Assembly: GCA_003671065.1 (NCBI GenBank)
Contig: QWPU01000113.1
Coordinates: 1 to 8,704, forward strand
DNA: 8,704 bases
Origin: Planctomycetota bacterium
Lineage (GTDB): Bacteria; Planctomycetota; Phycisphaerae; Phycisphaerales; SM1A02
Direction of reading: 5' to 3'
This document shows, piece by piece, positions 1 through 5,706 of the stretch; position 1 is the stretch's first letter, and every line of letters starts with the position of its first letter. A program made the position numbers and the translations under genes. A model generated the notes under the pieces. It saw nothing but the letters and a program-made list of their open reading frames with translations, did no database searches and had not been told where the DNA came from.

Positions 1-122
1 CGCGACCAGGTGGCGTCGATGTGTCGAGCGGCGTCGAGAGTGACCGCGGTGTGAAAGATCACGCGAAGATTCGCGCGTTCATTGATGCTGTGCGCGCCGC
101 GGATGCTGCGCGCGGCGCCTGA
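1..122 (+). CDS. trpF: Phosphoribosylanthranilate isomerase, C-terminal end (partial)
   Basis: Only the last 39 codons are present; the first whole codon is at 3-5 and the TGA stop at 120-122. The peptide begins RPGGVDVSSGVES and continues GVKDHAKIRAFI. This is the characteristic end of TrpF: the GVDVSSGVE segment lies on the last strands of the TIM barrel and helps bind the substrate phosphate, and the G-x-KD-x-x-KI segment starts the final helix. TrpF converts N-(5-phosphoribosyl)anthranilate to the enol-carboxyphenylamino deoxyribulose phosphate in cytosolic tryptophan synthesis. The gene converges on the next one with only 6 bases between the two stop codons. The identification rests on a short but very conserved stretch; the start and any operon partners lie outside the window. 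Confidence 0.85.
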   Translation, partial: RPGGVDVSSGVESDRGVKDHAKIRAFIDAVRAADAARGA

Positions 123-128
123 AGATCG

Positions 129-1367
129 TCACACACCAACCGCGATCATCGTGCGTGTCGCACCGAGTTCACTGATCCACGCGCGCAATTCAGCGCGACG
201 CGTTGGCCACGAGCGCGAACAACGCTCTTCGACAAACGCGCGATACAAACTCATCAGCGCGGCATCAAATGTCGCGAAGCTATCGAGTCGCTCTTCCACC
301 ACAAGACGCCACGATTGCGGCTTGTCTTCGGGCTTTGGAAGTTTGAGTCCACTCACTTCAAAGCGATCGCCTTGGAGTGTGCATTCCCACACGCGATCAA
401 ACTGCGAGAGCGTGAGACCGATCTTGCGCGGCCACTTACCGCTCTGCACGGCGCGTGCGGTTTCCGCGCGACGTGTTGGCATGTCGCCACGCAAACTCGT
501 GCGACCAGAAAGTCCCCATGCGCATTCGAGATCGAGCACTTTGTCGATGACCAATGACACTTCGCCTTCGCTCGTTTCAACCATGCCTTCGTTGCGATCG
601 CACTGCCACCACAACCAGAAGAGAAACAAATTACCAAGGAAATCCTGCGGTTCTGCAGCAGTCCACGGAAGTTCAGGTCGGTCCGCGGACGCCTTCGTGC
701 CATCTTCACGCAGTCCGTCAATCTCAGGAGGCGCGCTCGACAACGCTTCCGCACGCAGATCGTCGTAATCGCTGGAGCGCCCCTTCGCGGCGAGCACATC
801 GTGAGCGAGCGTGCCCGCCGTACGCGGCGCAATGGTGACGCCAAGCGAATCCACCATCAAGCGACGCAGCGCGAGCACATGCGCATCAGCACTGATGGCA
901 CCGTAGAGCGTGGCCTTCGAAAAATCCCACCACACAGGCATGTGCTTCGGTCGGCGATAGCGCCCTTCACTGATCTCAGTTTCGATGCGACCGAGCGCAT
1001 CGTCACGCGCTTCCTTCTTCGCGTCCTTCGGCAAGTACGCCGCGCCGCCATCTTTCGATGTTTGCATGCGCGCGTCTTCCGCCATCGCGATGTACGCGCG
1101 CTTAATTTCAGGCGGCACACTCACGCTGTCGGCGCGAAAGCCATACAACATGCCGCTACCGAAACCCACGCGCTCGTAATCAAACGATCGATCAAACAAG
1201 TGGCGTCCAGCAGTCCAACCGACATGCGTCTCGCCTGGCTTCATCGGTTCGAGTTCACCGAGCGCGTGTTCGCGCAGTGCATCGAAGACCTGACCTTGCA
1301 TGAGGTTTGGAATATCGCCGGTGATGGCGAAGCGTCGGTACGAGATCGAGCCAGAACGGAAGGGCAT
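129..1367 (-). CDS. RdgC-like protein (recombination-associated DNA-binding family), enlarged
   Basis: Predicted 412-residue cytosolic protein. The frame is open to a TTG at 1397, but I start it at the ATG at 1367 because MPFRSGSISYRRF matches the usual N-terminus of RdgC-like proteins (M-P-F-x-x-G-S). Further matches are a VPPEIKRAY segment near 84, a KKEARDDALGRIETE charged helix at 118-131 like the lysine-rich helix of RdgC, and GKWPRKIGLTL at 310-320, resembling the GK-x-x-x-x-LALDW strand of RdgC. An LFLFWLWW stretch (247-254) precedes a strand-rich region, as in larger RdgC relatives. RdgC of E. coli is about 300 residues and binds double-stranded DNA as a ring dimer that restrains RecA; this protein is about 110 longer. 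It lies 87 bases downstream of hpnH on the same strand, with no obvious functional link. The family call comes from pattern memory without a search; a conserved hypothetical of another family is possible. Confidence 0.55.
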   Translation of the reverse strand: MPFRSGSISYRRFAITGDIPNLMQGQVFDALREHALGELEPMKPGETHVGWTAGRHLFDRSFDYERVGFGSGMLYGFRADSVSVPPEIKRAYIAMAEDARMQTSKDGGAAYLPKDAKKEARDDALGRIETEISEGRYRRPKHMPVWWDFSKATLYGAISADAHVLALRRLMVDSLGVTIAPRTAGTLAHDVLAAKGRSSDYDDLRAEALSSAPPEIDGLREDGTKASADRPELPWTAAEPQDFLGNLFLFWLWWQCDRNEGMVETSEGEVSLVIDKVLDLECAWGLSGRTSLRGDMPTRRAETARAVQSGKWPRKIGLTLSQFDRVWECTLQGDRFEVSGLKLPKPEDKPQSWRLVVEERLDSFATFDAALMSLYRAFVEERCSRSWPTRRAELRAWISELGATRTMIAVGV

Positions 1368-1430
1368 TCCGTCATTCTTGCAGTTTTTGCGGGGCAAGAA
1401 AGTCAGCCGACAAGTTGTTCACAACGAAAT

Positions 1431-1447
1431 GTGCTCTCAGTGAGCAC
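1431..1447 (-). terminator. Small stem-loop between hpnH and the rdgC-like gene (possible weak terminator)
   Basis: GTGCTC (1431-1436) and GAGCAC (1442-1447) form a perfect 6-bp stem with a 5-base loop, 8 bases after the hpnH stop. Read leftward, the stem is followed by ATTT and then mixed sequence, not a real U-tract. A second small palindrome, GTTGT-TC-ACAAC, lies at 1414-1425. This could attenuate transcription from hpnH into the next gene or be part of the latter's control region. It is too short for a confident terminator call. Confidence 0.25.
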
Positions 1448-1454
1448 CACGCGT

Positions 1455-2627
1455 TCACGCGATCTGCTTCAGCCGAATCGCGCGCTTACCGCCAACCTCG
1501 CCCACATCTTCAGCAAGCCCCAGTTGCACAAGATGAAGTTCAGGGCCGTGAGGCTTCAGTGCTTCCTCCGCCAAGCGTTCTTGCGCGCGAGGACTCGCAT
1601 AGGTGTTGAAGATCATTGCTTTCATCGTGGCAAACAACCCGCCAACACTCGCGAAGGTGTGATCCACCGCGCTCGCTTCGTACCCCGAATGCACCATGCA
1701 ATTCGCGCACTTCGGGTTGCCACTCGCGTGACCGTAATTCTCCCAGACAGTGTCATCCATAAGTTCAGCAAATGTGTCCGCGTAGCCCTCTTGCAAGAGG
1801 TAACACGGCTTCTGCCAACCGAATAAGTTGTAACACGGCATACCCCACGGAGTGCATTCGTACTCGCGCTTGCCCATGAGAAACTCAAGGAACAACGGCG
1901 ACTGGTTGAAGATCCAACGGCGCTTGGCTTGCGAACGATTTGCGAGAATCATTTCAAACAATTCGTTCGTCTCACGACGCTTCAAGAAGCCCGACTGATC
2001 GGGCGCTTTGTCGTATGCGTAGCCAGGCGAGGTCATCATGCCTTCAACGCCGAGCGTCATCATTTCATCGAAGAACGCGCGCACCGCGTTGGGATCAGCG
2101 CCTTCGAAGAGCGTCGTATTCGTGGTGACGCGAAAGCCCATCTTCACCGCAAGTTTGATGCCTTCGATCGCCTTCGCATATGTCCCCTCGCGACAGACCG
2201 CGAAGTCATGGTTCTCTTCGAGACCATCCATGTGCACGCTGAAAGTAAGGTATTTCGAAGGCGTAAACAGCCCCGCTTCTAACTTCTCCTTCAACAGCAA
2301 CGCATTCGTGCAAAGGTAAATATATTTCTTGCGCGATACTAAGCCCGCGACAATCTCTTTGATCTCGGGATGTAACAACGGCTCGCCGCCAGGAATCGAA
2401 ACCATCGGCGCGCCGCACTCTTCGGCGGCATCGAAACATTGTTGCGCGGTCAGATGGCGCTTGAGGACATGGGCGGGATATTGGATCTTTCCACAACCCG
2501 CGCAGGCGAGATTGCAGCGAAAGAGTGGCTCGAGCATGAGCACGAGCGGATAGCGCTTGCGGCCGCGGAGTTTTTGCCCGAGCACATAGCTCGCAACTGT
2601 CCACATCTGACTGAGCGGAACACCCAT
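1455..2627 (-). CDS. hpnH: Adenosylhopane synthase, radical SAM protein HpnH
   Basis: HpnH couples the 5'-deoxyadenosyl radical of SAM to diploptene, giving adenosylhopane, the first step toward C35 bacteriohopanepolyols of the membrane. The 390-residue product carries the radical SAM cluster motif CNLACAGC (C38, C42, C45), the SAM-binding GGEP at 80-83, and a cysteine at 106 in the YLCTNALLL segment. From memory of published work on Zymomonas HpnH, Cys106 there quenches the product radical and sets its stereochemistry. The C-terminal half holds the family cysteines in CTPWGMPC (258, 265), KPCYLLQEGY (275) and CANCMVHSGYE (307, 310). Residues after about 345 are a variable tail. The ATG at 2627 has a GAGGT ribosome site 4 bases upstream. 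Squalene-hopene cyclase and other hpn genes are not in the window, so hopanoid genes here are probably scattered. Very secure call. Confidence 0.95.
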   Translation of the reverse strand: MGVPLSQMWTVASYVLGQKLRGRKRYPLVLMLEPLFRCNLACAGCGKIQYPAHVLKRHLTAQQCFDAAEECGAPMVSIPGGEPLLHPEIKEIVAGLVSRKKYIYLCTNALLLKEKLEAGLFTPSKYLTFSVHMDGLEENHDFAVCREGTYAKAIEGIKLAVKMGFRVTTNTTLFEGADPNAVRAFFDEMMTLGVEGMMTSPGYAYDKAPDQSGFLKRRETNELFEMILANRSQAKRRWIFNQSPLFLEFLMGKREYECTPWGMPCYNLFGWQKPCYLLQEGYADTFAELMDDTVWENYGHASGNPKCANCMVHSGYEASAVDHTFASVGGLFATMKAMIFNTYASPRAQERLAEEALKPHGPELHLVQLGLAEDVGEVGGKRAIRLKQIA

Positions 2628-3053
2628 AGATACCTCGAGAAACTTGATCAGCGGTCGGGACGGCAGAGTATGAAACGAAAATCGCTTCGACCACCGCGAA
2701 GCACGCGATTCTAGAAGAAATCGGCAGAAGGGACGAACCCAACTGCGCGATTGAGGCGTAGCGCGGCCGTGAAGCCCGCTGTAGTTCTCGCATCGCCATC
2801 AACGCCAACGATCGAGGAATGCGTACGCCACGCGGAACTACTCGCGAGCGACCTGGCGGGTCGACTTCTCAAGCATGGCGCCGACTTCCTAGGCGCAGGT
2901 CTTCGCGCGTCACGAGCACCCGGGCGACTTTTGGTCACGAAGGTTCAGCGCAGAAGCCTCAATTCTGACGCTTTCTCGGGTATTCTGCCGAAGCGTCGTC
3001 TTGGCGTGCTGCAAGAATTTCTTCTCGCAGCACATCGCGCCGCGCGTCCTATT
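2628..3053. other. Long divergent intergenic region between hpnH and the ECF sigma gene
   Basis: About 430 bases separate the hpnH start from the most likely sigma-factor start. I found no gene with family resemblance on either strand. The frame of the sigma gene stays open back to a TAG at 2712-2714, and a minus-strand frame is open from 2938 to 2711; neither product looks like a known protein. The region must hold the promoters for both divergent genes. A TAGAAT hexamer (minus strand, 2713-2708), within the palindrome TTCTAGAA at 2709-2716, could serve as a -10 for hpnH, but no good -35 sits at the right distance. No clear promoter is visible for the sigma gene. Confidence 0.5.
2632..2636 (-). 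promoter_or_regulatory. Ribosome binding site of hpnH
   Basis: On the minus strand GAGGT lies 4 bases before the ATG at 2627, a good anti-16S match. It supports this start over the downstream alternatives. Confidence 0.6.
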
Positions 3054-3758
3054 TTGGCTACCGTCACCAACCATTCTCCTAGCAAACATCGCAGCGACCC
3101 TCGCAGCGACGAAGCGCTTGTTGTCGCGCACCGTGCTGGTGACGCGAACGCGCTGCGCATCATCATTGAGCGTTACCAAGGCGAATTGCACGGATTTCTC
3201 ACGCGTCTCGTTGGTTCGCGGACGGGCGCTGACGATGTGTTTCAGGAAGCTTTCCTGCAAGTGCATCTCTCGGCAGATAGTTTCGACGAAGAGCGCCGCT
3301 TCAAGCCGTGGCTCTACACGATCGCTGCCAATAAGGGTCGCGACTTTCTCCGCCGTCAGAAGCGCCGAGCGGCTGTGAGCCTCGATGCGCCCGTTCGGTC
3401 GAGTGGCGGCTCGGTTGGTGATGCATCGCTTATCGATCTCATTGGCGATGGTTCCGATTCCCCGTCGAGCAGTTTGGAATCGCGTGACGAAGCATCGATC
3501 GTGAAAGTCGTGGTCGACGAATTGCCCGCGCACTTCCGTGAAATCTTGCTCCTCGCGTATTTTCAGAAGATGAGTTACGCGCAGATTTCCGACAGCCTTT
3601 CTATTCCGCTGGGCACAGTGAAAAGTCGTCTCCATGCAAGCGTGGCGTGCTTTGCGGAGAGTTGGAAGATTGCCTGCGCACGCAGTACTTCTCGCACGGA
3701 TGCGATTGCGATTCCCTCGGGCACTCGCAACAAAGACAGCAGAAGGAGCGACGCATGA
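3054..3758 (+). CDS. ECF-subfamily RNA polymerase sigma factor
   Basis: Extracytoplasmic-function sigma factor that would direct RNA polymerase to its own regulon. Counting from the TTG at 3054 (234 residues), sigma region 2 spans about 18-105, with DVFQEAFLQVH at 61-71 and the promoter-melting helix around FKPWLYTIAANKGRDFLRR (83-101). Sigma region 4 spans about 150-203, with LPAHFREILLLAYFQKMSYAQISDSL and the helix-turn-helix end GTVKSRLHASV. A linker of about 45 residues rich in Ser, Gly and Asp joins them, and a Ser/Arg-rich tail follows. There is no in-frame ATG before region 2 and no good ribosome site. TTG 3054 is chosen because it gives the usual ECF length; GTG at 3006 and TTG at 2751 are alternatives, the last adding 101 residues without similarity to sigma factors. 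The stop overlaps the next start (ATGA), implying translational coupling. The family call is secure, the start is not. Confidence 0.88.
   Translation: MATVTNHSPSKHRSDPRSDEALVVAHRAGDANALRIIIERYQGELHGFLTRLVGSRTGADDVFQEAFLQVHLSADSFDEERRFKPWLYTIAANKGRDFLRRQKRRAAVSLDAPVRSSGGSVGDASLIDLIGDGSDSPSSSLESRDEASIVKVVVDELPAHFREILLLAYFQKMSYAQISDSLSIPLGTVKSRLHASVACFAESWKIACARSTSRTDAIAIPSGTRNKDSRRSDA
3743..3748 (+). promoter_or_regulatory. Ribosome binding site of the membrane regulator gene
   Basis: AAGGAG lies 6 bases before the ATG at 3755, inside the last codons of the sigma gene. It is the best Shine-Dalgarno match in the window and fixes the start at 3755 instead of the in-frame ATG at 3647. Confidence 0.75.
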
Positions 3759-4744
3759 CGCGCGACAACGAACACGATTCGAATCACCAGGGAATTGATC
3801 GCGCGAATGCGACGCTGTCACCCGCCGATTGCGGCGCGATCGACATGCTCATCGAGCACGGTTTCGATCTTGATGCAACCGTCGCAGCGAACCCAACGCA
3901 AGCTTCGCGACTGCGCGCGGCGCACACGCTCTTCATGCGCCTTGACGCGTACGAATGTGAAGCACCTGATGCGAGTCTTGTTGATGCAACGCTTGCCCGC
4001 ATTGCTCGCGACGACAGCGATTCACAGGCGCGCATGCGCTTTGATGCGAATGCGGACAACAACACGACAGGCCTGACGCGTGGTCGATGGCACAATTTCA
4101 TCGGACTCGCGTGCGCTGCAATTCTCATTATTTCCATCAGCATTCCAATCGCGTCGTACATGCAAGGTCGCAGTGCCGACGCGCGCTGCGGCAACAACCA
4201 GCGCGAACTCGCCGGCGGCATCACGAGCTATGTGCGAGACAACAATCGCATGCCGATTGCCGCGGGATTCTCACCCGATCTCTCTGCGCTCACCTCGTGG
4301 AACGACTACAAGAGCGCGAAGCACCTCGGTTCGCTGGTCGATGGCCAGTACTGCGCAGAGGGTTGCGTTGCATGCGGCAACGACAAAACCGGCGAGGGTT
4401 ACGCGTATCAAGTTCCCACCCGCAGCTCGCACTTCGCGTGGAGCAATGGCGTCCGCGCCCCTGCGATCGCCGATCGAAATCCCTTGATTGACCTCAGCCG
4501 CCGCGGTCAACTCGTCGGCGTGCTTGTGATCAACAGCCCTGAACACGGTGGACGCGGCCAAAATGTGCTGTTCACCGACGGAAGCGTGGAGTTTCTTGGG
4601 TCGCCCGTTCTGATCATCCCCGCCACCGCGCAGATGACCTCGCACATCGAGAACATTTGGATCCCGATGGATCTGGGCAGCAAAGAAGATGGACTCGATT
4701 CACCGAGCGAATGGCTTGGTTTCGACGTCTTCCTGACGCAGTGA
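3755..4744 (+). CDS. Membrane-anchored regulator with pseudopilin-like outer domain, probable anti-sigma partner of the ECF factor
   Basis: Predicted 329 residues. Residues 1-112 are hydrophilic and probably cytoplasmic, with a helical stretch (SPADCGAIDMLIEHG at 22-36 and VDATLARIARD at 76-86) resembling N-termini seen in planctomycete ECF-linked proteins; the zinc-type HxxxCxxC anti-sigma motif is absent. One membrane segment spans about 115-135 (NFIGLACAAILIISISIPIA). Outside it, RCGNNQRELAGGITSYVRDNNRMP (144-167; R-C-x-N-x-R-x-L core) resembles type II pseudopilins after their hydrophobic helix. A cysteine cluster C200/C204/C207 may bind metal or form a disulfide. NVLFTDGSVEF (270-280), with H264 ten residues before D275, resembles the H-X9-DG end of DUF1559-type planctomycete proteins. 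No prepilin peptidase site precedes the membrane helix. The 4-base ATGA overlap with the sigma gene and strong ribosome site suggest coupled synthesis and direct interaction; that role is inferred from context. Confidence 0.7.
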   Translation: MTRDNEHDSNHQGIDRANATLSPADCGAIDMLIEHGFDLDATVAANPTQASRLRAAHTLFMRLDAYECEAPDASLVDATLARIARDDSDSQARMRFDANADNNTTGLTRGRWHNFIGLACAAILIISISIPIASYMQGRSADARCGNNQRELAGGITSYVRDNNRMPIAAGFSPDLSALTSWNDYKSAKHLGSLVDGQYCAEGCVACGNDKTGEGYAYQVPTRSSHFAWSNGVRAPAIADRNPLIDLSRRGQLVGVLVINSPEHGGRGQNVLFTDGSVEFLGSPVLIIPATAQMTSHIENIWIPMDLGSKEDGLDSPSEWLGFDVFLTQ

Positions 4745-4842
4745 GTGGCTGGTTGGCGAGCCTGACCGCAAGTCAAGCCGCACAGCCGACACTACTTCCT
4801 CCGATAATGAGAATTCGTTCGCGAAGCAAGGCTCCAATCGCC
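4745..4842. other. Short intergenic stretch without a convincing terminator
   Basis: After the regulator stop there is only a 4-bp GGCT...AGCC inverted repeat near 4746-4762 and no T run, so no Rho-independent terminator is seen. Read-through toward rpmI from the sigma operon is possible but would join a much stronger ribosomal promoter. Confidence 0.35.
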
Positions 4843-4870
4843 TTGACCGTTCTGCGGTTTCTGCTATCTT
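4843..4870 (+). promoter_or_regulatory. Sigma-70-type promoter for rpmI-rplT
   Basis: TTGACC (4843-4848, 5 of 6 to the -35 consensus) and TATCTT (4865-4870, 4 of 6 to the -10) are 16 bases apart. TGC immediately before the -10 (4862-4864) makes an extended -10. Transcription should begin about 4877, leaving a leader of only about 20 bases before the rpmI start. This is the clearest promoter in the window and fits a highly expressed ribosomal operon. Confidence 0.7.
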
Positions 4871-4898
4871 CATCGACCCTTTAGAACGGAAGCCCACT

Positions 4899-5162
4899 AT
4901 GCCAAAGAACAAGAGCCACAAAGGCCTCGCGAAACGAATCAAGGTCACCAAGAACGGCAAAGTCCGCTTCGGTCGTCCACACAGTCGTCACCTCAAGAGC
5001 AACAAATCGGGCACCGCGATCCAAAGCTACCGCAAGCGTCGCCATGCGCGCAGCGGCGACATCCGCGCGCTCAGCAAGTTGCTGTTCCGTCCGTTGCTCT
5101 CGGTTGAGAAGGCCAAGCGTCGCGAAGCCGCGCGCGAGGTCGAAGTCACCGCCGCAACCTGA
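4899..5162 (+). CDS. rpmI: 50S ribosomal protein bL35
   Basis: Small basic protein of the large ribosomal subunit. The 87-residue product starts MPKNKSHKGLAKRIKVTKNG, the signature bL35 N-terminus (M-P-K-x-K-[ST]-H-K-G-x-x-K-R), followed by the expected basic SRHLKSNKSG segment at about 29-38. bL35 is normally 60-70 residues; here roughly 20 more follow (SVEKAKRREAAREVEVTAAT at 68-87), a charged probably helical tail. The ATG has a modest GGAAG ribosome site at 4888-4892. The gene is first behind its own promoter and is followed by rplT; infC, usually upstream of rpmI, is not here. Secure call. Confidence 0.96.
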   Translation: MPKNKSHKGLAKRIKVTKNGKVRFGRPHSRHLKSNKSGTAIQSYRKRRHARSGDIRALSKLLFRPLLSVEKAKRREAAREVEVTAAT

Positions 5163-5264
5163 TTCCGCTCACTCAAGTTTTTCAGATCCCCCAAATTAGA
5201 TCGTCGGGTCCGAAGCGTTTGGAATCTTCCGAACCTCCGCCGGTCGCAGCCAAGAGGTTGATTC
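5163..5264 (+). promoter_or_regulatory. rpmI-rplT spacer with imperfect stem-loop (possible leader or L20 control element)
   Basis: The 102-base spacer is long for two genes normally 10-50 bases apart. GGTCCGAAG (5207-5215) can pair with CTTCCGAACC (5226-5235) as an imperfect stem with one mismatch, one bulge and a 10-base loop, ending 18 bases before the rplT ribosome site GAGGT (5254-5258). In other bacteria bL20 represses its own operon by binding an RNA structure that mimics 23S rRNA, so a control role is conceivable. The fold is only hand-drawn and no L20 leader family was recognised. Confidence 0.25.
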
Positions 5265-5648
5265 ATGCCACGCGCACGCAAGGGTGCAGCCCGTACACAA
5301 GCCCGACGCAAGCTTCTTCGTGAAGCTCGTGGGTACTACGGCACAAAGTCCCGACATAAGCAACAAGCCAAGGTCGCCATGATGCGCGCAAAGCGTCACG
5401 CATGGCGAGATCGTCGCGCGCGTAAGCGTGATTTCCGTGCGCTCTGGATCACACGCATCACTGCGGCGTGCCGTATGCGCGGAATTCGTTACTCGCTCTT
5501 CATCAACGGACTTCAGCGTTCGGGCGTCCTGCTCAATCGCAAGATGCTCCAGTTGATCGCGATCGAGGATCCGAAGACCTTCGATGCGCTCGTCGCACTT
5601 GCGACGAAGAACACCGTTGCGTCAGCGCGCGTGCATTGCGCCGCCTGA
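5265..5648 (+). CDS. rplT: 50S ribosomal protein bL20
   Basis: bL20 binds 23S rRNA early in assembly of the large subunit. The 127-residue product has the family features: MPRARKGAARTQARRKLLREARGYYG (basic N-terminal helix with the A-R-G-Y-x-G turn), SRHKQQAKVAMMRAKRHAWRDRRARKRDFRALWI, and the globular C-terminal part with YSLFINGL, LLNRKMLQLIA and a DPKTFDAL helix. Normal length is about 115-120, so only a short tail is added. The ATG is preceded by GAGGT at 5254-5258. Cotranscription with rpmI is likely; pheS, a frequent downstream neighbour of rplT elsewhere, is replaced by a terminator and a convergent gene. Secure call. Confidence 0.97.
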   Translation: MPRARKGAARTQARRKLLREARGYYGTKSRHKQQAKVAMMRAKRHAWRDRRARKRDFRALWITRITAACRMRGIRYSLFINGLQRSGVLLNRKMLQLIAIEDPKTFDALVALATKNTVASARVHCAA

Positions 5649-5671
5649 AGTAGGTGAAACGACAAGAGACT

Positions 5672-5706
5672 CAGAACGCCCGCGATTCGCGGGCGTTCTG
5701 CTTTTT
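5672..5706 (+). terminator. Rho-independent terminator of rpmI-rplT
   Basis: CAGAACGCCCGCG (5672-5684) and CGCGGGCGTTCTG (5688-5700) form a perfect 13-bp GC-rich stem with a 3-base ATT loop, followed by CTTTTT (5701-5706), 24 bases after the rplT stop. The TAA of the convergent methyltransferase gene (complement of 5705-5707) overlaps the T run. In the leftward direction the hairpin is followed by GAGTCTCTTG, a poor U-tract, so it may work weakly for that gene too. Confidence 0.92.

Noticed and set aside
94..118. 8-bp inverted repeat GCGCCGCG/CGCGGCGC at the end of trpF as a terminator
   Set aside because: It lies within the last trpF codons, has no T run, and CG-rich self-complementary words are common here.
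82..768. Rightward open frame of 228 codons opposite the rdgC-like gene
   Set aside because: The product is Ser/Arg-rich without family resemblance. It is the antisense shadow of the gene at 129-1367 and also overlaps the trpF end.
801..1826. Rightward open frame of 341 codons
   Set aside because: It spans the antisense of both the rdgC-like gene and hpnH across their intergenic gap. The product is Arg/His-rich and unlike any family.
2711..2938. Leftward open frame of 75 codons in the hpnH-sigma gap
   Set aside because: No ribosome site, an Arg/Ala/Ser-rich product and no similarity recognised. Kept only as a possibility in the description of the gap.
2910..3821. Leftward open frame of 303 codons
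   Set aside because: Antisense to the clearly recognisable ECF sigma factor; composition is typical of a GC-rich shadow frame.
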